Shown one piece after another: positions 45,274 through 52,517 of a stretch of 64,000 nucleotides of DNA. Position 1 is the first letter of the stretch. Each line of letters opens with the position of its first letter. Below the pieces are notes generated by a model. It ran no database searches. It worked only from the letters and a program-made list of their open reading frames with translations, and was not told where the DNA came from. The position numbers were made by a program, and so were the translations under genes. Source of the stretch: Poriferisodalis sp965208895 (GTDB lineage: Bacteria > Actinomycetota > Acidimicrobiia > Acidimicrobiales > Poriferisodalaceae); NCBI RefSeq assembly GCF_965208895.1, contig NZ_OZ242363.1, positions 4,340,001 to 4,404,000 on the forward strand, in the 5' to 3' direction.

Positions 45274-46875
45274 GTGCCTGCCGACAACCAACCCCCTTCC
45301 GAAGCGGCCGCCGAGCCGCGGACACACCTCAGCGACGGCCTTGTTGCGTTCGTGAAGCGTGACTGCCCGACGTGCTGTGATGTCGAGCCCGTGCTGGCCG
45401 AGTTGGTCGACCATGCCGTGCGTAGCCGGACACGCCTGACGGTGTTCACCCAGGACGACCCCGAGTTCATGGCCGCGCTCGACGGGCCGTCGGCAGAGGT
45501 CCTGCACGATCATGACCTGGCCGTGTCGTGGCATCACGACATCGAAACGGTGCCCACGCTCATGGCGGTGATGGACGGGCGAGAGATGGCTCGCACTGTC
45601 GGGTGGGACCGCCGCAGCTGGGAGGCATTGAGCGGTGCCGATGATCTCGGCTCGGGCCTGCCCGACATGCGACCGGGCTGCGGCTCGATGTCGGTCGACC
45701 CCCTGCTGGCCGACGAGCTGGCGCTGCGATTCGGAGCGACATCGTTCACGAGCCGCAAGGTGGAGCTGGCTTCGGCTGAGGATCCCGTCGAGGCGGCCTA
45801 TGACCGCGGCTGGTCCGACGGTCTGCCGGTGGTGCCTCCCACCGAGGCGCGCGTGGCTGCGATGCTGACGGGTACGACGCGGGTGCCCGACGAGATTGTG
45901 GCCGTGGTGCCGCCGACGCTGGCTGAATGCACGGTGGAGAAGGTGGCTGTCAACGCCGTCATGGCCGGCTGCAAGCCCGAGTACCTGCCGGTCGTGCTCG
46001 CAGCGGTCGAGGCGGCCTGTACCGACACGTTCAACATGCACGGCCTGCTGTGCACGCTGTGGTTCTCGGGCCCGATCGTGATTGTGAACGGCCCGATACG
46101 CCGCCGCATCGGCATGAACACCGACAAGAGCGCGCTCGGCCAGGGCAACCGTGCCAACTCGACCATCGGCCGGGCCCTGCAGCTGGTCATCCGCAACGTG
46201 GGCGGCGGCAAGCCGGGCATCGGGGGCATCGATCGCTCGGCACTCGGGTCGCCCTCGAAGGTGGGCTGGTGCTTCGCCGAGGACGAGGAGGGCCTGCCCG
46301 ACGGCTGGCCGCCGTTGTCGGTGACGCGGGGGTTCGAACCCGGCCAGGACACGGTGACGCTGTTCGCCGGCCACGGCCCGGTCGGCTGCATCGACCAGGT
46401 TTCCCGCACGCCGAACTCGCTCATCCGAACCCTCGCCCAGCAGCTGCTGTGCGTGGGAAATCGCAAGCTGCCGAGCGAGGCCATGGTCGTGATGACACCT
46501 GAGCACATGTCGACCTTCGCCGACTCAGGCTGGACCAAGGAACGCTTCTACGACGAGCTGGAACCGCTGCTGCAGATGGATCTCGATTTCGCAGCCTGTG
46601 GAGCCGGCGGCATCGAAGAGGGCCTGCCGGCCGCTTTCGTGCAGCACCTGAGGGACACTGCTGACGGCGGCCACGGCGGCAGCGGAGGCTCCGATGGCGG
46701 GCACGTGTTCGGGTCGAGCGAGGGCTCGACCGGGGGGAACCTGCGCAAGCTGCCCCCATGGTCGCCGATGGTGGTGCGCGCCGGCGGGGGAGCGGGCGGC
46801 TTCAGCGCCATCATCGAAGGCTGGGTGCCAGGTGCCAAGGGCAGCACCCCCATCACCCACCCGATCCGCCCGTAA
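45274..46875 (+). CDS. Thioredoxin-fold domain fused to a large UGSC-associated-type domain
   Basis: 533 residues. Residues 20-130 look like a thioredoxin fold: a CPTCC motif (Cys31 and Cys34) and a cis-proline segment ETVPTLMAV. The remainder (about 150-530) is a conserved actinobacterial-type domain (DRGWSDGLPVVPPTE, AVMAGCKPEYLPVV, GQGNRANSTIGRALQLV) of unknown function that I associate with proteins annotated near the UGSC (seleno)protein family. That family assignment is from memory and needs a profile search. A Gly/Ser-rich stretch (about 475-495) splits the C-terminal part. A thiol-redox role is inferred from the CxxC only. The GTG start is supported by the -10-like TAAAGT immediately upstream. 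Confidence 0.6.
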   Translation: MPADNQPPSEAAAEPRTHLSDGLVAFVKRDCPTCCDVEPVLAELVDHAVRSRTRLTVFTQDDPEFMAALDGPSAEVLHDHDLAVSWHHDIETVPTLMAVMDGREMARTVGWDRRSWEALSGADDLGSGLPDMRPGCGSMSVDPLLADELALRFGATSFTSRKVELASAEDPVEAAYDRGWSDGLPVVPPTEARVAAMLTGTTRVPDEIVAVVPPTLAECTVEKVAVNAVMAGCKPEYLPVVLAAVEAACTDTFNMHGLLCTLWFSGPIVIVNGPIRRRIGMNTDKSALGQGNRANSTIGRALQLVIRNVGGGKPGIGGIDRSALGSPSKVGWCFAEDEEGLPDGWPPLSVTRGFEPGQDTVTLFAGHGPVGCIDQVSRTPNSLIRTLAQQLLCVGNRKLPSEAMVVMTPEHMSTFADSGWTKERFYDELEPLLQMDLDFAACGAGGIEEGLPAAFVQHLRDTADGGHGGSGGSDGGHVFGSSEGSTGGNLRKLPPWSPMVVRAGGGAGGFSAIIEGWVPGAKGSTPITHPIRP

Positions 46876-47157
46876 TCGCCCCATAGGCGCCGCGCGGGTG
46901 GGTAAGCGTTCTCGTGGCGCCGCCTGCTGCTGCCCGCTCCCGTTCGCTGCGCTCGCGGGCCCTTCGGGCCTCGGCTTTGCCCGTCAGATCGCCTTCTTTT
47001 CGCTGGAATTCCGCTTGGTCGGCGCGGCCGCGAGCGCTTCGTCGAGCGATTACTACTATTCGTATTGAACAACGCTTGCGGGACTCGGCTCCCGGGCGGC
47101 GGGAGGGTTCGATGATCGAGACGAGCGGCGTGGCGCGAGGTCCATTCGAGGCCTGCA
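46876..47157 (+). other. Intergenic region without a convincing gene
   Basis: It contains a short stem-loop GGCCC-TTC-GGGCC (46958-46970) that could end the upstream transcript. A 14-base CGTTCGCTGCGCTC motif at 46941-46954 also occurs at 41571-41584. An AT-richer patch lies around 47040-47070 (TTACTACTATTCGTATTG). No start preceding 47158 is better than the ATG used. Confidence 0.5.
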
Positions 47158-48177
47158 ATGGCTGAAGGCGAGCGCCCAGTGATCCAGCCCGGTGCGGCGT
47201 CTGCCAAGCGCCAGGTGAGTGCTCGGCAGTTGCTGATTTGGGTGGCCGGTGCCGCGGTTCTCGCCGCTGCTGCTTTTGCAGTGGTTCGATTCGTCGGCTT
47301 CGGAGGCACGGAATCGCAGTCGGCCTCCTCGCCGGCCACACTGCCTCCGGATCCGGTGCCGACGACGACGGTGACCACGACGACCACCGAGGCGACTGTG
47401 CCGACCTCCGACTCTGTGCCTCCAGCGGACGAGACGTCGGATGCTGAGTCAACGCCGCCTGAGTCGGATGCTGAGTCGACGCCGCCTGAGTCGGATGCCG
47501 CTTCGCCGACCACGACGGCGCCGCCGGTTGAGGCGCCCGACCCTCCCCCGGCCCCGGGGCACTTTGTCCGGATCAGCGAGGGGGGTGATTTCACTGGCGC
47601 GGTGACGCTGCGCTGCGCGGACTATGTCGCCACCGTCGATTGGAACGTTCTTCCTCCGTTTGAGCCCGGAGAAGGAGGAGGCCGCAACCGGACTGCCGCG
47701 CCCTTTGGGGATCAAGGCTACTTGAGGGTTATTGTCGAGACGTTCGTTCCACCCGAAGTCCATCCTGACGCACCCGAAGAAGGCGACCCGGATACAGGCG
47801 ATTCTGAAGCATCCGAGGATGGACCGACCGAGCCACCAGCCGAGGAGCCCGTGCCGCAGGTGCCGGAGTCTGTGATGGTGCTGGACGCTTCGAGCATCAG
47901 CGGGCGCGGCACTGACCGCGCTGGAGAGGGCGAAGCCGTTGCTGTCCTGCGGCACCGCTGCCCTGCGGAGTCGTTCGACGAGCATGCCGAGTGGAAGCTC
48001 ATGGTGGAAGCGCATGCCGAGGTTGCGTGGGAGCTGACGTTCGGGACCGGAGATGCCGAAGCCGGCGATGACGGGGTGGCCGAGCCGAGCGATGCCATCG
48101 GCGGCGTGAACGGCAACGAGGACATCGACGAGATCATCGAAGGCATTCTGGGGGGAGAGGGCGTAGGCGGCCCCTGA
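47158..48177 (+). CDS. Membrane-anchored acidic low-complexity protein, function unknown
   Basis: 339 residues. A short basic N-terminus (SAKRQVSARQ) precedes a single transmembrane helix at about residues 25-48 (LLIWVAGAAVLAAAAFAVV). A long Thr/Pro/Ser/Glu-rich extracellular stalk follows (about 55-130), including a 27-bp tandem repeat encoding DAESTPPES twice. The distal part has two small hydrophobic blocks with a Cys each (TLRCADY, LRHRCPAE), possibly a disulfide-linked small domain interrupted by an acidic insert. Topology suggests a signal-anchor with the C-terminus outside. It precedes secG. I do not recognise a family. Confidence 0.6.
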   Translation: MAEGERPVIQPGAASAKRQVSARQLLIWVAGAAVLAAAAFAVVRFVGFGGTESQSASSPATLPPDPVPTTTVTTTTTEATVPTSDSVPPADETSDAESTPPESDAESTPPESDAASPTTTAPPVEAPDPPPAPGHFVRISEGGDFTGAVTLRCADYVATVDWNVLPPFEPGEGGGRNRTAAPFGDQGYLRVIVETFVPPEVHPDAPEEGDPDTGDSEASEDGPTEPPAEEPVPQVPESVMVLDASSISGRGTDRAGEGEAVAVLRHRCPAESFDEHAEWKLMVEAHAEVAWELTFGTGDAEAGDDGVAEPSDAIGGVNGNEDIDEIIEGILGGEGVGGP

Positions 48178-48330
48178 CCGGGGACCAGTACCGGTACGCT
48201 CAGTAGCGGCAACGCGTGAGCACTGACCTCCTGTTGACTGCTGCGAGCACCGCAGAACCCACACTGTGTTCGCTGCGTTATTCCTTGCCATGGGTGCTGC
48301 GCCAGTGCGCCGGTAGCCTCATTGCCCGTG

Positions 48331-48558
48331 ATGACGTGGATTGTCGGCGGGATTCACCTGCTGTCCGCCTTCGGGCTGATCGGCCTGGTGCTGCTGCACA
48401 GCGGGCGTGGCGGCGGCGTCTCTGACATGTTCGGCGGCAGCGTGGGATCTACCGCTGCGGGCTCGACCGTTGCCGAGAAGAACCTCAGCCGCATCACGGT
48501 GGTGGTCGCCGTCTCATTCGGCTTCACCACGTTGATACTGGGCTTGCTCCTCGCCTAG
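48331..48558 (+). CDS. secG: Preprotein translocase subunit SecG
   Basis: 75 residues, the small SecYEG subunit. Two membrane helices (IVGGIHLLSAFGLIGLVLL and ITVVVAVSFGFTTLILGLLLA) flank the cytoplasmic loop HSGRGGGVSDMFGGS, which is the SecG signature. The ATG at 48331 is chosen; GTG at 48328 and TTG at 48322 are in frame just upstream. In many actinobacteria secG directly follows tpiA; here 45 kb separates them. It is convergent with the amidohydrolase pseudogene (stops overlap). Confidence 0.88.
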   Translation: MTWIVGGIHLLSAFGLIGLVLLHSGRGGGVSDMFGGSVGSTAAGSTVAEKNLSRITVVVAVSFGFTTLILGLLLA

Positions 48559-49382
48559 CGGCCACGGGCCTTTGACCCGCCCGGCAGCGACGAGACCCCT
48601 GCACCTCGCCTGATCGCCCGCCCCGGCCGTGCGCCCGTGCTGGCGCCGTCCCGCCAAATCGTCCTGCCGTTGACCATGACGAGCTCGATGCCGCGGGCTG
48701 GCTGCATCGGCTGCTCGAAGGTGGCGGTGTCGATCACCGTCTGCGGGTCGAAGAGCACGAGGTCGGCCATGGCACCCGCCTCCAGCACGCCCCGATCCGC
48801 CAGACCGAATCGCCGTGCGGGCAGCCCCGTCATCTTGTGCACTGCGGTCTCCAACGAGAAGAGTCCCTGATCGCGCGCATAGTGGCCGAGCACTCGAGGG
48901 AATGTGCCTCACAGGCGGGGGTGCGGGAACTCGTCGTGCGGCAGGCCGTCCGAGCCGATCATGGTGCCCGGATAGGCCAGGATCCGGCGCACATCCTCCT
49001 CGTCCATCGACTCGGTGACGCGGTCGGCTTCGTCGCGCATGTGGGTCGTGTGGATGCCGCCCGCTGCCCGCACTGCGGTGACCAGCTCGATGATCTCCGA
49101 GGTCGGAGCGGCTGCAGCCGGGGCGTAGTAGAGACCCGTCGACAGGCCGATGGCGCCCGCTTCCAGCGCCTGCTCCAAGCGGTGCCGCATGGACGCAATC
49201 TCGTTGCCGGGCGCCACTGCTTGGCCGCCTGCCTCGATCTCGACTGCGGCTCCGGCATGGCCGAGATCGCCCAAGCCGACGATCCGATCGTCGCCGACTG
49301 CGATGTCGCCATGTGTCGACGGGGCACCGGTTCCGTCGATCAAGCGGGCATTGCGGATGATCAGGTCTGCCGCGTCAACCAC
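48555..49382 (-). pseudogene. D-aminoacylase / N-acyl-D-amino-acid deacylase pseudogene
   Basis: The frame encodes amidohydrolase pieces in the right order: the N-terminal LIIRNARLIDGTGAPSTHGD, then HTTHMRDEADRV, then GSDGLPHDEFPHPRL. A TGA at 48909-48911 stands where the family has an aromatic residue, and the same frame continues with GTFPRVLGHYARD and DLVLFDPQTVID. So a single TGA (likely from TGG) interrupts it. Even read through, it has only about 275 codons against the usual 480 or more; blocks appear to be deleted near residues 55-60 and 125, including metal-ligand regions. It is therefore a decaying gene, not a recoding case. Confidence 0.8.
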
Positions 49383-49472
49383 AGCCAGAGCCTCTTCCCG
49401 ACCGAGTCACGACCGCGAGTTCACCACACATCGGCCCCGTATCGTTCTGGTCGCACGAGACAAGGAGCCCCC

Positions 49473-50312
49473 ATGGGACGTCACGCCATCAAGACCCCTC
49501 CGCACCACGCCACCTGGCCGGAGTATCTCGCCATCTGGCAGGCGGCTGACGAGATCGAGGTCTTCGAGTCGGCGTGGAACTGGGATCACTTCTATCCCTT
49601 GGCACCGCCGTATGACGGTCCGAACCTGGAGGGCTGGACGATGCTGGCGGGCCTGGCACAGGCGACGACCCGGATCCGCCTGGGCGCCATGGTGAACGGC
49701 ATGCATCACCGTCACCCGGCGGTCACGGCCAATATGGCTGCGACGCTCGATCACATCTCGGGCGGCCGCTTCGAGCTGGGCATGGGTGCCGGCTGGAACT
49801 TCATGGAGAGCGATGCATACGGCATCGACCTGGGTCCGCTGCGCGACCGCTCCGACCGGCTCGAAGAGGGCATGGAGGTCGTCGTCAAGCTGCTGACGGA
49901 AACGACGACCACCCACAAGGGACGCTTCTTCGAGTTGACCGATGCGTGGTGCGAGCCCAAGCCCATCCAGGAGCGCATCCCGATCGTCATCGGCGGTCAG
50001 GGACGGGTGCGGACCCTGCGCACCGCCGCGAAGTACGCCGACCAATGGGACATGACCTTCCCCGCCGACGTCGCTGCATGGCGGGAGCTCGACGACGTTC
50101 TGCGGGCGCACTGTGAGCGAGTCGGGCGTGACGAAGCCGAGATCGACCGGTCGGTGCACCTCGGATTCGAGACTGACGGCGACATCGACAAAGCTGTGGC
50201 CCGAGCGCAGGATTTCTTCGACGCCGGGGTCGACATCGTCGTGTGGTCGTGGCGTGGCGAGCTCAATCCAGTGAGCCTGGACGCCCTGGCAACGGCGATC
50301 GGCGAGGCCTGA
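49473..50312 (+). CDS. Luciferase-like (LLM class) flavin/F420-dependent oxidoreductase
   Basis: 279 residues of a TIM-barrel LLM protein. Typical segments are ESAWNWDHFYPL, TTRIRLGAMVNGMHHRHPA, ATLDHISGGRFELGMGAGWN and PIVIGGQGRVRTLRTAAKYAD. Members reduce or oxidise substrates with F420 or FMN; which cofactor and substrate apply cannot be told here. The ATG at 49473 follows AAGGAG at an ideal distance; the long open frame upstream lies antisense to the amidohydrolase pseudogene and is not coding. It is monocistronic, ending before the tRNA. Confidence 0.85.
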   Translation: MGRHAIKTPPHHATWPEYLAIWQAADEIEVFESAWNWDHFYPLAPPYDGPNLEGWTMLAGLAQATTRIRLGAMVNGMHHRHPAVTANMAATLDHISGGRFELGMGAGWNFMESDAYGIDLGPLRDRSDRLEEGMEVVVKLLTETTTTHKGRFFELTDAWCEPKPIQERIPIVIGGQGRVRTLRTAAKYADQWDMTFPADVAAWRELDDVLRAHCERVGRDEAEIDRSVHLGFETDGDIDKAVARAQDFFDAGVDIVVWSWRGELNPVSLDALATAIGEA

Positions 50313-50361
50313 CCCCCGCCGAACAGACCAGGCTTCAGCGCTATGCTGATGCGCTCCGAAA

Positions 50362-50375
50362 TGGCTGCGCAGCCA
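50362..50375 (+). terminator. Perfect 14-bp palindrome between the LLM gene and the tRNA
   Basis: TGGCTGCGCAGCCA is fully self-complementary, and the flanking GAAA and TTTC can extend the stem imperfectly. No T-tract follows, so it is a weak terminator candidate or a protein-binding site. Confidence 0.35.
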
Positions 50376-50392
50376 GCAATTTCGGGCCTTCA

Positions 50393-50476
50393 GTCGGAGT
50401 GGCGGAATTGGCAGACGCGCTAGATTAAGGATCTAGTGCCCGAAAGGGTGTGGGGGTTCAAGTCCCCCCTCCGACA
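50393..50476 (+). tRNA. tRNA-Leu, anticodon AAG
   Basis: The acceptor stem GTCGGAG/CTCCGAC (50393-50399, 50469-50475) with discriminator A fits leucine. The anticodon stem CTAGA/TCTAG encloses the loop TTAAGGA, so positions 34-36 are AAG (50427-50429). A long class II variable arm (GCCC-GAAA-GGGT) and the T-arm GGGGG-TTCAAGT-CCCCC are intact. CCA is not encoded. Confidence 0.92.
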
Positions 50477-50644
50477 CACTCGCTAGTACACGCGTCAGGT
50501 CCGGCGGAGACCCGCATGCGCCCGATCGGCGAGTGGCAGGGTCCTGATTTCCCGGACGTGGAACTGCTGGACTGATCCACCTCACTCGACTCGCACGCTG
50601 CGTCCGGTCTAGACCTGTGCTGGGCGACTGAGCGAGGGGGCACG

Positions 50645-51715
50645 ATGGAGTTCGGGATTTGTCTGCATTCGAAGATCGACGACATCGATCTGGTGGTTCG
50701 GGCTGAGGCTCTGGGGTTCGACGCGGCGTGGTTCGCCGACTCGCAGATGCTGTGGTCTGACTGCTACTCGTGCATGGCGCTGGCGGCGGACCGGACTGAG
50801 CGGATCAAGCTCGGTACTGGTGTGTCGGTAGTCGATACGCGGATTGCGCCGGTGACGGCCCACAGCATTGCCACGGTCAATGTGTTGGCTCCCGGTCGAA
50901 CGTTCTTGGGCGTGGGCAACGGCTTCACCGCGTGGCGGTTGATGGCACGCAAGCCGGCTCGACTGGTCGAGTTCGAGGCCTTTCTCGACACCACCCGTCG
51001 ACTGCTCAGCGGCGAGGAGGCACCGTTCACTCACAAGGGTAAGACCACCGATGTGGCCTTCCAGATGGCCGAGCTTGGGTTCGTCAACGTGACGGATCCG
51101 GTCCCGATTCACGTGTCGGCGTTCGGGCCCAAGGGACAGGCCCTTGCCGGTGCCTATGGCGACGGTCTGATCGCTGCGGTGCCGCCCAAGCGCAGCGCAG
51201 TTGAGCGTTGCCGGGCGAACGCCGCTGGCGGCGCGGCCGGCGCCGGTCGGGAGTTCGACGAAAGTGGCTTTCAGCTGACGACTTTGACCGCGATGGCGGT
51301 GCTCGAGCCCGGTGAGGACCTCACCTCGGATCGTGTGATCGAGCAATGCGGACCGATGGCGGTGATGGGCCTTCACTATGCCTATGAGCGTTTCCGCCAG
51401 TTCGGGGTGGATCCGCCGCCGCACCTCCGCAGGGTGTGGGACGACTATGTCGCGTTGGTGGAGCAGAGTCCCGAGGCCGAACGCCACTACCGGATCCATG
51501 CCGGCCACGGGACTTATCTGCACCCGGACGAGGTCCAGTTCGCGACACCTGAGCTCATCGGGGCGGCATGCATCGTGGGTCAGCTCGATGAGTTGGTGGA
51601 GAAGGTCGGCGAGCTCGAGGCGGCCGGTCTCGACCAGCTGATGGTGCTGCCGAGCTTCGCGTCCCGCTACCGGGCCGCTGAAGAGATCGGGTCGCTGATC
51701 AAGGCCTTGGGCTGA
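50645..51715 (+). CDS. LLM-class F420-dependent oxidoreductase
   Basis: 356 residues, a methylene-tetrahydromethanopterin-reductase-like luciferase fold. Key segments are the N-terminal ALGFDAAWFADSQML, ERIKLGTGVSVVDTRIAPVTA, NVLAPGRTFLGVGNGFTAWR and PIHVSAFGPKGQALAGAYGDG. The start ATG follows GAGGGGGCACG. It is distinct in length and sequence from the LLM gene at 49473, so they are not tandem duplicates. No pathway can be assigned; enzymes of this type in such genomes often act in cyclic or xenobiotic catabolism. Confidence 0.85.
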   Translation: MEFGICLHSKIDDIDLVVRAEALGFDAAWFADSQMLWSDCYSCMALAADRTERIKLGTGVSVVDTRIAPVTAHSIATVNVLAPGRTFLGVGNGFTAWRLMARKPARLVEFEAFLDTTRRLLSGEEAPFTHKGKTTDVAFQMAELGFVNVTDPVPIHVSAFGPKGQALAGAYGDGLIAAVPPKRSAVERCRANAAGGAAGAGREFDESGFQLTTLTAMAVLEPGEDLTSDRVIEQCGPMAVMGLHYAYERFRQFGVDPPPHLRRVWDDYVALVEQSPEAERHYRIHAGHGTYLHPDEVQFATPELIGAACIVGQLDELVEKVGELEAAGLDQLMVLPSFASRYRAAEEIGSLIKALG

Positions 51716-51821
51716 GGTGAAGAGATGTCAGTGACGCTCGCGCTGAGGCGCTCCGCTCCGGTCAATCGCGACGGTGCAGCCGAGACCGACGAGAATCAGG
51801 TCGAGAACGGCTGAGGGGATC

Positions 51822-52067
51822 ATGATGGGCGAGCATCGGAGCGATGTCGACGTTGTGGTGGTTGGAGCCGGCATGGCCGGGCTCTACCTGCTGCACAAGC
51901 TGCGGGGCATGGGGCTGTCGGCGCAAGGATTCGAGACCGGTGATGGCGTCGACGGTACCTGGTACTGGAATCGTTATCCCGGCGCCCGGTGCGACGTGGA
52001 GAGCATCGACTACAGCTGCAGCGAGGCCGGCGCCCAGCAGCGCCCACCCGGTCCGCGGTCGACGTGA
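51822..52067 (+). pseudogene. N-terminal fragment of a Baeyer-Villiger-type flavin monooxygenase
   Basis: About 65 residues match the FAD-binding start of cyclohexanone-monooxygenase-like enzymes (VVVVGAGMAGLYLLHKLR, then DGTWYWNRYPGARCDVES). The similarity stops after IDYS and a stop follows 17 codons later. The GAGGGG ribosome-binding site and the ATG at 51822 are intact, so a short product could still be made, but it lacks the NADPH domain and the FxGxxxHxxxW motif. It is a truncated remnant. Confidence 0.75.
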
Positions 52068-52335
52068 TCGCCACCGGTGCCTACGTGCGCAGCGAGATGG
52101 CTGCTGCGCTGCGGGACTTCCTGGCGTGACCCGGCCGACCGGCGTGTGGCGGGGCGAGCGCATCGCAACGCACGACCCACCACCCAAGGGAATCCCCAAC
52201 CCGATCCACGACGACGACGGCCAGGAGGATGTCGTGCTCGCCGGGAGCTGTGGCCTCGGCAATGCGGCCTGGCTCGGCGATCTCGCAGACATGGCCCATC
52301 GACCGGGCGAGGAGCCGCCGCCGATCGGCGCATGA
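52068..52335 (+). pseudogene. Gene-fragment debris
   Basis: Two unrelated coding-like C-termini are readable. One ends VIATGAYVRSEMAAALRDFL followed by a stop at about 52127-52129. The other, in a different frame, runs from about TRPTGVWRGERI to EEPPPIGA with a stop at 52333-52335. Neither has a plausible start or full length, and I do not recognise the families with confidence. Confidence 0.4.
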
Positions 52336-52517
52336 GGTTCGCCGTCCTCGGACCGCTCTTGCTGGGTCCTGCGGACGGAGCGATGGAGCGGCTTCGAAGA
52401 GGTCGGGAACGAAATCGATCGGCCCGGTCGTCTGGGGATAGTTGTTACAGGACTTCAGTAGCGTGCCGCCGCATGGGATCACAGGGTTGTAGTTTGGATT
52501 CGGCGGAGAAGGGTCGA
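52332..52517 (+). pseudogene. Short start resembling an AfsR/SARP regulator N-terminus, then non-coding leader
   Basis: An ATG at 52332 opens MRFAVLGPLLLGPADG, the usual first strand of SARP/AfsR-type regulators, but the similarity ends within about 16 codons and the frame runs into the methylase. It appears to be one more truncated gene at the border of the restriction-modification pair. The stretch 52435-52500 is less GC-rich than its surroundings and may hold the methylase promoter. Confidence 0.4.

Noticed and set aside
46941..46954. 14-base motif CGTTCGCTGCGCTC also at 41571-41584 as a mobile repeat
   Set aside because: Only two copies and a composition common in GC-rich intergenic DNA; no target-site duplication or inverted ends.
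48188..48197. Palindrome GTACCGGTAC upstream of secG as an operator
   Set aside because: Ten-base palindromes are frequent in this composition and nothing else supports regulation here.
48909..48911. In-frame TGA in the amidohydrolase as a possible selenocysteine codon
   Set aside because: The family has no Cys/Sec at this position, no SECIS-like hairpin is evident, and the gene also carries deletions.
48837..49472. Long 5' extension of the first LLM oxidoreductase gene
   Set aside because: It is antisense to the D-aminoacylase pseudogene and the real ATG at 49473 has AAGGAG upstream.
50516..50575. 19-codon open frame (MRPIGEWQGPDF...) between the tRNA and the second LLM gene
   Set aside because: It looks like a C-terminal scrap of a lost gene; no ribosome-binding site and too short to support as a gene. 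Possible att-site debris next to the tRNA, but no matching repeat of the tRNA 3' end was seen.
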